Part shown: positions 43,667 to 52,256 of the stretch, one piece after another
Layout of the letters: each line of letters begins with the position of its first letter
Numbering within the stretch: position 1 is the stretch's first letter
Source of the DNA: CAZOZZ01 sp965247425
Lineage (GTDB): Bacteria; Acidobacteriota; Terriglobia; 20CM-2-55-15
Length of the DNA stretch: 64,000 nt
NCBI GenBank assembly: GCA_965247425.1
Contig: OZ252023.1
Span: 3,348,001-3,412,000 of the forward strand
Direction of reading: 5' to 3'
Translations under genes and position numbers: made by a program
Notes under the pieces: generated by a model
What the model saw: only the letters and a program-made list of their open reading frames with translations
Databases searched by the model: none
What the model was told of the DNA's origin: nothing

Positions 43667-45103
43667 TTACCGTCTCATCAACACCGAATCCACATACCGC
43701 GGATCGATCTTCTGTCCAACCAACGGTTCCAACTCCGCACGCAACTCTTCAAGCCAGCTCGTTCGAAACGGTTCAAGTTCCTCGGGCAAGGCGATTTCAG
43801 GAAATTCCACGCCTCCATCGAGAAAGCCCTCCAGTTCTCCGGCTTCGAGTGGCACCGGTTCGAATTTACCGGATACGGACTGCCTCACAAGGGCCGTGTT
43901 GAAGGTCTTGCGCAAGGTCGTCTCAGATGACGCAAAAAGCCGCAAGAACCCCTCGGCCATAGTTCGTATGCCCTCAAGGCGGACCCTGGCGGACCGGATC
44001 TCGGAAAGGCTCTGGAAATTCCGATACGCTCCACTCTCCCACAGGAGGGGTTTCGAACGTTTGACACCGTCGACGAACTCCCGGTCGGGGCTCTCTAGAA
44101 GTTCCGTCGTAAAAGCAGGAAACCGTGACATCTGCTCCGTCTGATCACGCAGTCGCCGAAGCTGGTTGAAGCCGGATTTGAAGACGGTCCCGACGTGATG
44201 AGTCTTGAGAACTCGAGGAGGGGCGGCGGGGTCGTCACCGGACAAATGCTGAAGACCGATTGTCAGAAAGTCCCGCATCTCCTCCAAGGCCGGCCTGACG
44301 CTCTCTACTTCTCCCAGATTGACGAGATTGGCCGACAGGATTCGATTGCCGAGGGCTGTCAGTTCGTCAGCCAGACGTTCGGAATCCTGCTCCCGCACGC
44401 GCCCCAGTGCATCGAGAAGAAACTCTCCTCCCCTGAGGGACTCCGCAAAAACACTTGGCAATGGCTGCGCCGGCTCCTCGCCCGGAATCGGATCCGTCGC
44501 CTGATCGTCTTCTCTGGGCACCGCCGGCGTCTCCGTGATCTCGGGATCGGCGTAGATGGACAATGCCTCGTAATAATCGACGAACCCGTGAATATCCAGT
44601 CGCCGGGTCTTGTTCTCGTAAGCTGTCTCTTCCAGATCAGTTCGAGTCGAATAGCGCACTTTCCGCAGCATGATGTAACCGAGATCCGGATCGAACTTGA
44701 ACAGGGCATCCAGGATGAGACCCGCGATAGTCGCCGCATTGTCCGATCGTACCAGGCGGGCCGCGAAACGATTGTCCGGAGTGTAGATCAGTTGGGTCGC
44801 GGGCGGCGGTTCGTCACGCTCAATTTCGAAAACCTCAATCGAGTCTTTCAGGAACAGCGCAACGACGAATTCGTCGACCCCACCTAATGCCCGAACAGTT
44901 TCTTCGGGCCCGACCTGGGCAAACGCGGACACCCATTCCATGAAGGGCCTGGAAACGAACGTGTCCTTTCTCCAACAGTCCAGATCAATAAAGCCCCGGA
45001 CCTGGCGTGGAGTAACCATCGGCAGCAAACCGAGAGCATCTGCTAATCCAAGGATCTTCACGGTAAAGAAAATCTGTTCGAACGAGGAGACTATAATGAG
45101 CAC
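43667..45103 (-). CDS. DUF6178-like protein
   Basis: The protein has 478 residues. The N-terminal part (VKILGLADALGLLPMVTPRQ, VRGFIDLDCWRKDTF) and the two-lobed layout with SETTLRKTFNTALVRQ near the end resemble DUF6178 proteins of Deltaproteobacteria and Acidobacteria; this is recalled from memory and not checked. The function is unknown. It starts at a GTG just after an in-frame TAG, only three bases from the start of the divergent RNB ribonuclease gene, and may lack part of the usual N-terminus. Confidence 0.65.
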   Translation of the reverse strand: MLIIVSSFEQIFFTVKILGLADALGLLPMVTPRQVRGFIDLDCWRKDTFVSRPFMEWVSAFAQVGPEETVRALGGVDEFVVALFLKDSIEVFEIERDEPPPATQLIYTPDNRFAARLVRSDNAATIAGLILDALFKFDPDLGYIMLRKVRYSTRTDLEETAYENKTRRLDIHGFVDYYEALSIYADPEITETPAVPREDDQATDPIPGEEPAQPLPSVFAESLRGGEFLLDALGRVREQDSERLADELTALGNRILSANLVNLGEVESVRPALEEMRDFLTIGLQHLSGDDPAAPPRVLKTHHVGTVFKSGFNQLRRLRDQTEQMSRFPAFTTELLESPDREFVDGVKRSKPLLWESGAYRNFQSLSEIRSARVRLEGIRTMAEGFLRLFASSETTLRKTFNTALVRQSVSGKFEPVPLEAGELEGFLDGGVEFPEIALPEELEPFRTSWLEELRAELEPLVGQKIDPRYVDSVLMRR

Positions 45104-45105
45104 CT

Positions 45106-47052
45106 ATGGAGATGGAGGGACACATCATCGAGTTCATCGATTCCGGGTCTCTGCGTGTGGGATATGTTCGTAAGCAGGAGCGGCGCAGGCTCCAGATCAT
45201 CGATCGGCGTGGGCGTCAGTCCAGCGCGCTCTCATCCAGAGTCGTCATAGTGCACTTGCGAATCCGCGAAGATCAGTTTTCAGAAAAGGCGGCTGAACTT
45301 CTCGAAGAGGTCGAAGAGCGGCGAGCGGAAATCGACCTGGAATTGCTTTGGGAATCCGTCAAGGCGGAGGAGAGGGATTATACGAGCGCGGAACTCGCCA
45401 AGACCTATTTCGGAGAGACCTCGCCGACATCCGAGTCCGCGGTGTTTCGGGCACTGGATTCGAACCCGCTCTTCTTCAAGAAACGAGGAATCGAGTTCCA
45501 GCCGCGATCCGAAATGCAGGTCGCTAACGAGCGGGTTCGAAGGGAGCGTGAAGAGGAACGCGAACGGTTTCGCGGGAGAGTGTCCGACCTGCTTCGCCGT
45601 GCGTTGCGGGAATCCGAGCCTCCCACCGACCCGGAATGGCCTACAGTCGCCGACCGCTTGCATTCCTGGCTGCGACTGGGAGGAAAAGACGAGGTCGGCG
45701 AAATCCTGGAGGATGTCCTCGGGGAACCCCGGGCCAGAACGGCTGCATACGATCTGCTCGTGAAATCCGGCCGCCTGGATCCATCCGAGGACCGGTTCCT
45801 GCTCATCAACGGAGTCAACCAGCATTTCTCCGAAGACACTCTCGAAGCGTGTGCAAGGCTCAGTCACTACGAGCACGACGGAAGTCGAGTTGATCGGACC
45901 AGCCTGTCCGCACTGGCGATTGATGATGAAGACACACGGGAGGTCGATGATGCGCTGACCGTTGACGAAGTTAACGGCGAGACGGTCGTGGGAATCCATA
46001 TCGCCGATGTGTCGGCGTTTGTAAGAATGGACGGGCTACTCGACCGCGAAGCGTACAGACGCTCGTCCACGCTCTATCTTCCAAACATATCGGTCACGAT
46101 GTTTCCCGAACGGCTGGCCACCGACCTGGCCAGCCTGGTTCCGGAACATATACGGCCGGCCTTCACCACCGAGGTTCGGTTCGATTCGGAGAACAAGCTA
46201 CTTGGTTTCAAGATATTCCAGAGTGTTGTTCGGATCACCGAGAGAATGTCGTACGAAGACGCGGACCGCAGTCTGGCCTCGGGGAACACAACCCTGGTAC
46301 GCCTGGAGAAGATCGCGTCAAGGCTTCTCGAGACTCGGAAAGAACGAGGCGCCAGCGTCCATCGCAGACCTGAGCTCAAGGTTCGTGTGAAAGGCAACGA
46401 TATTTCAATCCGGCGTATCGATTCGAACTCGCCGACGCGATTAATCGTCAGCGAAATGATGATCCTGGCGAATCGACTTGGGGCCGACCACGCCGCAGCC
46501 GAGGACATCCCGATTATCTTTCGTACCCAGGAACCACCCGACGAAGTGCCGCCAAAAGCCGATGGCCTGCCAGAACCACTCCAGTTCGAGCGATTGAGGA
46601 AAACATTCAAGCGATCCCGGTTGTCGCTGGCCCCCGGGGAACACTCCGGACTGGGATTGAGCGCATATTCGCAGATGTCCTCGCCCATTCGAAGATACGC
46701 CGACCTGGTCACCCAGAGACAGTTCGCTGCCGCTCGGACCGATAGAGATCTTCCGTATGACAAGGAAGAACTGCTCAGGATTCTGACGACGGTCGAGGCG
46801 GCTGAACTGGAGGTCCGCCGCCTGGAGGAAGCTTCGACAACCTACTGGATCCTGGAATATCTTTCGCGCGTGGAAATGAATCGGCCGCTCGAGGCCCTGA
46901 TTCTCAATCCAAGAGGAACGCTGGAGTTGACCGAATACCTGGTCCGAGGAAAAGCGATAGGACTGGAGAACCCCAATCCAGGCGACTATGTGACAGTAGA
47001 AATCGAATCGGTATATCCGCGGAAGCCCGAAATTCGATTCCGTCCCGCTTGA
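45106..47052 (+). CDS. RNB-domain exoribonuclease (RNase II/R family)
   Basis: In this 648-residue protein an N-terminal cold-shock-like beta domain (HIIEFIDSGSLRVGYVRKQ) is followed by a helical linker. The RNB catalytic domain starts near residue 265 (LSALAIDDEDTREVDDALTV, with the metal-binding Asp cluster), then VGIHIADVSAFVRMDGLLDR and SSPIRRYADLVTQRQFAA. A short S1-like tail ends the protein. It degrades RNA 3' to 5'. It is shorter than E. coli RNase R and resembles the group found in cyanobacteria and Acidobacteria. It is divergent from the DUF6178-like gene with essentially no spacer. Confidence 0.93.
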   Translation: MEMEGHIIEFIDSGSLRVGYVRKQERRRLQIIDRRGRQSSALSSRVVIVHLRIREDQFSEKAAELLEEVEERRAEIDLELLWESVKAEERDYTSAELAKTYFGETSPTSESAVFRALDSNPLFFKKRGIEFQPRSEMQVANERVRREREEERERFRGRVSDLLRRALRESEPPTDPEWPTVADRLHSWLRLGGKDEVGEILEDVLGEPRARTAAYDLLVKSGRLDPSEDRFLLINGVNQHFSEDTLEACARLSHYEHDGSRVDRTSLSALAIDDEDTREVDDALTVDEVNGETVVGIHIADVSAFVRMDGLLDREAYRRSSTLYLPNISVTMFPERLATDLASLVPEHIRPAFTTEVRFDSENKLLGFKIFQSVVRITERMSYEDADRSLASGNTTLVRLEKIASRLLETRKERGASVHRRPELKVRVKGNDISIRRIDSNSPTRLIVSEMMILANRLGADHAAAEDIPIIFRTQEPPDEVPPKADGLPEPLQFERLRKTFKRSRLSLAPGEHSGLGLSAYSQMSSPIRRYADLVTQRQFAAARTDRDLPYDKEELLRILTTVEAAELEVRRLEEASTTYWILEYLSRVEMNRPLEALILNPRGTLELTEYLVRGKAIGLENPNPGDYVTVEIESVYPRKPEIRFRPA

Positions 47053-47069
47053 CGCCCCATCAACGAATC

Positions 47070-48647
47070 ATGGCCAGGAAAAAGAAGGGAGATGCCGCGC
47101 GGAGAAAGAAACGGTTCGATCAAGCTATGATCGACAGCACGGACCTGCTGGGCGGATTGATCGCCGATGTGGGCTTCCCTATTCGATCTGACGATTTCCT
47201 TGTTTTTGAATTGGCGAGGCTGACCGAAGACTACGACGAACCGTCGTTCGGGAATGAGGAATTCCGCCTCCTCGTCGAGCAGGGCATCCGGCTCCTGGTG
47301 GATCGTGACGTCGGCATCCGGGCCCGAATTGTCGGCAAGCTGCGCCAGGCCTACCCGGAAATGCAACCGGAGGCCCGGAGGATCGCCCCGGATGTCATCG
47401 GCGCAATCGAAGACGTGGACTTTCCGCTTCAACAGGTCGGCGCGGTCGTTCGCAGCTTCACGAACCAGCTTTTCGAGAAGCTGGAAGACATGCCGGATGG
47501 TTCGGGGGCCGAGGAACCAGCCAGGGAGTTGCTGGAGGGGTGGAAGGCCGGAAAGGTCGATCGCCTGACGATGTTCGAGAAGATGAGAGACATCGGCCCT
47601 GGCTCGGCCGCGGCTGTTGCCGACATGCTTTTCGAAGCGGTGGATGACGTCGGAGTGACCGAAACAGCCGTCGAATTGCTGGCGATGTTTGAGACGCCGG
47701 TAGCTGCGCGGGTTCTGGCCTATCTGGTCTCAGTACCGATCCTCGAAGAGGAGCAGGAAGGACGGGCCCAGGCCGCTTTGAAAGAGCTCTGGCCGATGCC
47801 AATGCCATACTTCCTTTACAATCTCAAGAAACACACGCATGAAGACCTCCCGTTCCGATGGTTCGAACTGCTCGTTCAAATGGATCAAACACGTGCGGTC
47901 GAGAGGACGCTCGAAGAGGTGGCCGTTCACTCCCACGACCAGAGCTATCACGAGGATCTGCTCGCGATCCTTTCGCTGCTCGACCGATCGAACGATCCCG
48001 GCGTTGTCGGGAAGATTCTGCGGTTGATAACGGATTCCAGAACCCCGGAAGCTACGCTGCGCCTGATGGAAGAATGGCTGGAAGGTTCGGAGTTGGAACC
48101 ATCCGTGGTGATCGGTTTGGACCGGTGGAGGAACGGCCATTCCGTTCTCATCCGGTCTGGAGAGGATTTCCACACATTCGCCGCGAAGCACCCCGATCGG
48201 GGATTCGAGGCACTCCAGGGCGACTGGAATGCGGCCTACCACGAATCGCTCAGCTGGCAACAGCGCGCGAGGTTTCCACGCGGGCCCCTCGAATCGGAAT
48301 TCGACCGCGAGCTTCAGGACACGATGATGAGTGAACTCTCGTTGAACCCCAGGCTGGGCGAGGCCGAACTACGGGAGCAGATTGAATCGTTCCGGGAGAA
48401 CTGGCTGATGACACACCGCGACGGCGTTATCCCGTTAGTTGCGATCTACCTTGAGCGGGCTCGCGACAATCCCTGGCTGGAGGAGATCTACTGGTGTGAA
48501 ATTAACGGCTGGTACGTGAAAGCGGCCCAGTTCCTGGACCAGGGGATGGCTGGCCGGGCACGGCAGTACCTGGACATGGTTCTCGAGATCGAGCCGGACT
48601 ATCCGCTGGCGCGGATGTTGGATGACGTCGTCGGTCACGGCGGGTAG
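47070..48647 (+). CDS. Large helical protein of unknown function
   Basis: This frame encodes 525 residues from the ATG at 47070 (MARKKKGDAARRKKRFD); a TTG at 47049 is less likely. The body is alpha-helical, with HEAT-like repeats such as ELLAMFETPVAARVLAYLVS and DLLAILSLLDRSNDPGVVGK, and ends with GRARQYLDMVLEIEPDYPLA, a TPR-like helix. No enzymatic motif or known family was recognised. It starts 17 bases after the RNB ribonuclease stop on the same strand, so an RNA-metabolism link is possible but unproven. Confidence 0.8.
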   Translation: MARKKKGDAARRKKRFDQAMIDSTDLLGGLIADVGFPIRSDDFLVFELARLTEDYDEPSFGNEEFRLLVEQGIRLLVDRDVGIRARIVGKLRQAYPEMQPEARRIAPDVIGAIEDVDFPLQQVGAVVRSFTNQLFEKLEDMPDGSGAEEPARELLEGWKAGKVDRLTMFEKMRDIGPGSAAAVADMLFEAVDDVGVTETAVELLAMFETPVAARVLAYLVSVPILEEEQEGRAQAALKELWPMPMPYFLYNLKKHTHEDLPFRWFELLVQMDQTRAVERTLEEVAVHSHDQSYHEDLLAILSLLDRSNDPGVVGKILRLITDSRTPEATLRLMEEWLEGSELEPSVVIGLDRWRNGHSVLIRSGEDFHTFAAKHPDRGFEALQGDWNAAYHESLSWQQRARFPRGPLESEFDRELQDTMMSELSLNPRLGEAELREQIESFRENWLMTHRDGVIPLVAIYLERARDNPWLEEIYWCEINGWYVKAAQFLDQGMAGRARQYLDMVLEIEPDYPLARMLDDVVGHGG

Positions 48648-48661
48648 GGCGCGAACACACG

Positions 48662-48802
48662 CTAAAAATCACTGCAGGACTTGAAATACCCGCACTTGGG
48701 ACACTTCAGCTTGCAGCGATCCTCGTCCATGTCCTTCCCGCAATTCGGACAGGTACGCTCGATCGCCTCCAGATCGCTTCCCTGACTGACATCGACGTCC
48801 AT
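48662..48802 (-). CDS. 46-residue zinc-ribbon protein
   Basis: Translation of the minus strand from 48802 gives MDVDVSQGSDLEAIERTCPN, then a CPNCGK...KCPKCGYFKSCSDF ribbon with two CxxC pairs. The ATG is two bases after the stop of the EamA transporter gene, with GGAGGG just upstream inside that gene, so it is translationally coupled. The function is unknown; such mini-ribbons may bind nucleic acid or protein. Confidence 0.8.
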   Translation of the reverse strand: MDVDVSQGSDLEAIERTCPNCGKDMDEDRCKLKCPKCGYFKSCSDF

Positions 48803-48804
48803 AT

Positions 48805-49686
48805 TCAACCCTCCACAAGCTCCGGTGGCCGGTGTGACGCTGACAGAACCACACCGCTAAAAATCAGAACGCCGGAAACAACCATCATCCAGGTTATCGA
48901 CTCGCCGAGTATTGGCACAGCCAGAAAGGCAACCAGGACCGGCTGCATGCAAATGTAAACGGAAACGAGCGTGGCCGATGCGCTTTTCAAAGCCACTCCA
49001 ACCAGGAAGTAGGCCAGGATGCTGGCAAACAGGGCGAGAAACGCGATCGAGGCCCATGTCGACGCGCCGAATGAGAGAAGGTTCGTCTCCCTCAACTCGC
49101 TCCACGCGAAGGGAAGCATCGTGATTGAACCGAACGTAAAGATCCACGTCACAACCGTCATCGGATGGTAGCGCGACATAATGTTGCGACCCAGGACGAG
49201 AAAAACCGCGTAGGAAAACGCGCCTGTCAAGAGGAGCACGTTGCCGAACGTGTACTGGGATTCGAAGGAAACCGATCCGGGGCCGGCCAGAACGAAAACG
49301 CCCGAAAAACCCAGAAACACGCCGGCGGTTTTCGGCAAGCTCGTACTTTCCTTGCCGAGGACAAGCGCGACCAGGAAAGTAAAAACCGGGATCATGCCGA
49401 CCAGGATCGTCGCGTTGATAGCTGTCGTCAATGACAGTCCCCGCAAATAGCACAACTGATTCAGGCTGACGCCGAACACGCTGAGCAGGAACAGCTTTCG
49501 AAAGTCGGCGGGTTCGATACGCTCCCGGGCAAAACCGTAGAACCAGACCAGCAGGATGAGGGCCGCGATGGCGAGCCTTATCCACGCCAGGGCCCACGGA
49601 GAGACTTCGCGGAAGGCGATCTTCGCGACAACCGGGAAGGCGGCAAAAATGAACTGAACTGCCAGCAGGCAGAGGTGCGTCGCCAT
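48805..49686 (-). CDS. EamA/DMT superfamily transporter
   Basis: This 293-residue inner-membrane protein has ten predicted spans arranged as two EamA halves. The first is MATHLCLLAVQFIFAAFPVV to about residue 140; the second contains NVLLLTGAFSYAVFLVLGRN and ends with WMMVVSGVLIFSGVVLSA. The family exports amino acids or metabolites; the substrate is unknown. The alternative ORF on the same strand, 48857-49744, is a shadow. Confidence 0.92.
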   Translation of the reverse strand: MATHLCLLAVQFIFAAFPVVAKIAFREVSPWALAWIRLAIAALILLVWFYGFARERIEPADFRKLFLLSVFGVSLNQLCYLRGLSLTTAINATILVGMIPVFTFLVALVLGKESTSLPKTAGVFLGFSGVFVLAGPGSVSFESQYTFGNVLLLTGAFSYAVFLVLGRNIMSRYHPMTVVTWIFTFGSITMLPFAWSELRETNLLSFGASTWASIAFLALFASILAYFLVGVALKSASATLVSVYICMQPVLVAFLAVPILGESITWMMVVSGVLIFSGVVLSASHRPPELVEG

Positions 49687-49785
49687 AGAGGTGGAGCAAC
49701 TCCGATCCGATGAGAAGCGGAGCGATGAAGATGCCGTCGGCCACGGATGAGGACCGAGACGTCGAACGCCCTATCTGGCGGCCCC

Positions 49786-50397
49786 TTACAGATACTTGTC
49801 GTCTTGCTGTTGATTGTCGTCCGACTGCTCTTTACCGAAATACTCAGCCAGATGACCCAGAATCGCCGCCGCGTCGGCAGGTCGGCCCTCGAATGTGGTA
49901 ATGCATCGGGAGCGACGCCACCCTTTCCCGTGTTTTACACCGATGATGATGTACTGATCGAAGAACCCCGTATCTTTGAGGAACCGGACTGCCGACCCGG
50001 GGGTGAACTCGTTGGTGCGGAATTCGCACACGCTTATCAAGTCTCTCAAACGTTCCGTTTGCTCGGGTTCGAAAGTCTCGATGAACGGCTCCAACCCATG
50101 GACCTCGCACTTGGCAGGGGGCTGACCGTCTGACGACAGCGCCTCGAGTTGCGCGCGCACGAACTCACCGAGGGCGCAATCGGCGAACCCTTCAATCACC
50201 GGACCGGTTCGCGGGAACGACAGAGAGAAGACCTGATCGCGCGGGACCAGTTTTCCGCCCGCATCGATCGATGCCAGAAGCGCCGCCTCTTCGAGCGTAG
50301 GAAAGTGAAACGTAATCGGTCGGATGGTGGTTCGGCGGTTGCGAACGCCAGCGTCAAAGACTGTGTTTCGAATGCGAAACCGTACGTCTACCATCAT
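49786..50397 (-). CDS. Protein of unknown function
   Basis: This frame encodes 203 residues from the ATG at 50397, where GGGAGG lies just upstream; the longer frame to 50577 starts inside the hairpin repeat R7 and adds a Pro/Arg-rich segment unlike protein. The sequence is alpha/beta: VDVRFRIRNTVFDAGVRNRR, RPITFHFPTLEEAALLASID, and DQYIIIGVKHGKGWRRSRC, ending with a Gln/Asp-rich tail. No family was recognised. It lies 99 bp upstream of the EamA transporter gene. Confidence 0.7.
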   Translation of the reverse strand: MMVDVRFRIRNTVFDAGVRNRRTTIRPITFHFPTLEEAALLASIDAGGKLVPRDQVFSLSFPRTGPVIEGFADCALGEFVRAQLEALSSDGQPPAKCEVHGLEPFIETFEPEQTERLRDLISVCEFRTNEFTPGSAVRFLKDTGFFDQYIIIGVKHGKGWRRSRCITTFEGRPADAAAILGHLAEYFGKEQSDDNQQQDDKYL

Positions 50398-50522
50398 CGC
50401 CTCCCATAGTGCTCTTTCCTTTATGCTGGAAACCTCGGACAGATGGGGTCCACTCTTGAAAGAAGGCAACCAACCATTTAACACTTGAACCGAAACTGTT
50501 CGACGTCCCGGAGGCCGCGGCA

Positions 50523-50608
50523 TTTCAACACGAAGACACGAAGCGCACGGAGGAACACGAAGAGGGGATATATCCATACTTCGTTCCTTCGTGTCTTCGT
50601 GTTGAAAC
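50523..50608. repeat. Intergenic hairpin repeat R7 (CACGAAGACACGAAG type)
   Basis: The left arm TTTCAACACGAAGACACGAA (from 50523) and the right arm TTCGTGTCTTCGTGTTGAAA (to 50608) form a nearly perfect long stem. It is in the same subfamily as R5 and R6, but with T/A replacing G/C in the CGCGAAG core. Confidence 0.85.
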
Positions 50609-50906
50609 GACGATTGTTCAGTCGAGGTGAAGGTTTCAGGCGGGTTAGCAGCCCGTGGTGGAAGTCTGCAGGGTCGCGCGCAGGGGTATTCGGGTCACAG
50701 GCGCGAAATGAGGAGCGGAACGATGCATAGTCCTCGTGACCGACGAATGACAAAGCCTGTGGCCCGAAGACCCCTGCGCCCTTCGGGTGTCGACGGCATG
50801 GGGCCAGCTGCGGCGTGACGTCCGATGAAGAGCATCGCCGTCTTCGATGGGAACCATCGCCGTCTTCGATGGGCACATCGACGTCGTCGTGGCGCCTTGC
50901 ATCTAG

Positions 50907-51174
50907 TGGTCCCCGCCAGATATAGCGATACTATCTCCGAAGGAGATTGCTCGCGGCCTGAAGGGTGAGATCCACCGTGTGGTGAGTGTGAGCTTTCGAC
51001 ATGGTTCAGCGTTCGTGAGGGGCAACCTCCATCGGCCCTGCGGGTTCGGGCGGAACGGCACCGTCTTTGGCGTCGCTCCTCCTCACAATGTCGAAGCATT
51101 GCCTCGTCGTCGCTCCCCCAAATCCGGTACCGTTGCACTCCGAAATCTAGTACCGCTATATCTGGCGGGGACCA
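50907..51174. mobile_element. Small inverted-repeat element MIR2 nested in MIR1-C
   Basis: This 268-bp element has terminal inverted repeats of about 26 bp: TGGTCCCCGCCAGATATAGC at the left end and its complement at the right. It is flanked by CTAG at 50903-50906 and 51175-51178. In MIR1-D the corresponding site is an intact single CTAG, which proves insertion. It contains no ORF and is a second non-autonomous family. Confidence 0.92.
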
Positions 51175-51364
51175 CTAGCCCCATGGCGTTCGTGAGGGGC
51201 AACCTCCATCGGCCCTGCGGGTTCGGGCGGAACGGCACCGTCTTTGGCGTCGCTCCTCCTCACAATGTCGAAGCATTGCCTCGTCGTCGCTCCCCCAAAT
51301 CCGGTACCGTTGCACTCCGAAATCTAGTACCGCTATATCTGGCGGGGACCACTAGCCCCATGGC
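51011..51364. repeat. 177-bp tandem duplication covering the MIR2 right half
   Basis: Positions 51011-51187 are repeated at 51188-51364. The units include the right half of MIR2 and the adjoining GGACCACTAGCCCCATGGC. Breakpoints fall at similar octamers (GCGTTCGT and GCGCTCGT), consistent with slippage or unequal exchange. Confidence 0.88.
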
Positions 51365-51408
51365 GCTCGTAACGCGACCCTACAGACTTCCACCACGGGC
51401 TGCTTGGG

Positions 51409-52251
51409 TTACTGAACGAGGTACCCGTCACGCGTGCGGATTTCGAGGTTTCGGCCCGGAACTTCGACACGGATGGAATGGTATCCCTTTTCGGGGGAGG
51501 CGTGGTATCCGAGATAATACTGATTGCGCAGCTCGTTATTGATCTTTCTCAGAGCTTCGGCGACAGGCGCACCCCTTTCGACGAGAATGACGCTCCCGCC
51601 CGTCATGGAGGCAAGGCCTTCGAGTGTGTGCATGTCGATCAGGATGGGCGCGCCCATCGCAACGAAATACAACAAGGCCATGTGGCTCTGTGCGGACCGG
51701 ACGACGGCCGTGTAGGAGGTTTCGCTTCGATTGTCTTTGCCGTCCGACAGGACGATCAGGGCCTTTCTCTGGTTGCTCCCGCCACTGACCGTCGAAATCC
51801 CGGAATACAACGCATCATAGAAGACCGAAGTCCCCCACGATCGAAGCCTGGCCAGGGTCCCGGTTAGTTGCCTCCGGTCCTGATAGAAGTTGTGAACGAT
51901 TTCGGCCTCTATCGCGAACGACATGACGAACGTCTCGTCTTCAGACGATTGTCCTAAAGCAAACTCTTCAACGCCAGACCTGATCGAGCCGAGAACATCG
52001 GCGGAACTGCCGCTGTTGTCGATCAGAACCCCCACGCTCGTACCGAGATCGTCCCTCTTCTCGAAGATCTCGATAGGCAAGAGCCGGTCGTCCTCGAACA
52101 GCCGAAAATCGTCCTGAGCGAGATCGGTTACGAAGTTTCCGAATTCATCGTGAACAGTGGCAAAGATACTGACGAGGTTGACGTCGACCTTCAGAGTCGA
52201 CTGCAACGGGAGAAGGACCGACAGCGCTAGAATTGAGGTCAGGTACCGCAT
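51409..52251 (-). CDS. Exported VWA-domain protein
   Basis: This 280-residue protein has a signal peptide (YLTSILALSVLLPLQ) followed by the VDVNLVSIFATVHDEFGNFV and DLAQDDFRLFEDDRL motif frequent in acidobacterial VWA proteins. The VWA domain has VGVLIDNSGSSADVLGSI with the DxSxS metal site, and later ALIVLSDGKDNRSETSY. It probably binds ligands or proteins through Mg2+ in the periplasm. It starts six bases after the MFS/spermidine-synthase-like gene, forming a unit. Confidence 0.9.
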   Translation of the reverse strand: MRYLTSILALSVLLPLQSTLKVDVNLVSIFATVHDEFGNFVTDLAQDDFRLFEDDRLLPIEIFEKRDDLGTSVGVLIDNSGSSADVLGSIRSGVEEFALGQSSEDETFVMSFAIEAEIVHNFYQDRRQLTGTLARLRSWGTSVFYDALYSGISTVSGGSNQRKALIVLSDGKDNRSETSYTAVVRSAQSHMALLYFVAMGAPILIDMHTLEGLASMTGGSVILVERGAPVAEALRKINNELRNQYYLGYHASPEKGYHSIRVEVPGRNLEIRTRDGYLVQ

Positions 52252-52256
52252 CGCTG

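Larger units (their letters stand above)
50649..51402. mobile_element. Small inverted-repeat element MIR1, copy C, interrupted by element MIR2
   Basis: The outer ends are the MIR1 terminal repeats (CAGCCCGTGGTGGAAGTCTG on the left; the complement ending CCACGGGCTG at 51402), flanked by TTAG and CTTG. It is split at its internal CTAG by the MIR2 element and a tandem duplication, which explains its length of 754 bp. The internal GATGGGAACCATCG module is duplicated. It ends seven bases from the stop of the VWA gene. No transposase gene is present. Confidence 0.88.

Noticed and set aside
48857..49744. Second long minus-strand ORF overlapping the EamA transporter
   Set aside because: It is a different frame over the same DNA; only the 48805-49686 frame has ten hydrophobic spans and EamA repeats.
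50397..50577. N-terminal extension of the unknown protein at 49786
   Set aside because: The extension begins inside hairpin repeat R7 and is compositionally unlike the body; a ribosome site precedes the ATG at 50397.
1350..50608. Possible CRISPR array from repeated GCGTCTCTGCG-like units
   Set aside because: The repeats are dispersed hairpins with no regular spacers and no cas genes in the window.
50979..51542. 187-codon ORF with internal protein repeat
   Set aside because: It only reflects the 177-bp tandem duplication of element MIR2, which happens to preserve frame; it has no homology and crosses element ends.
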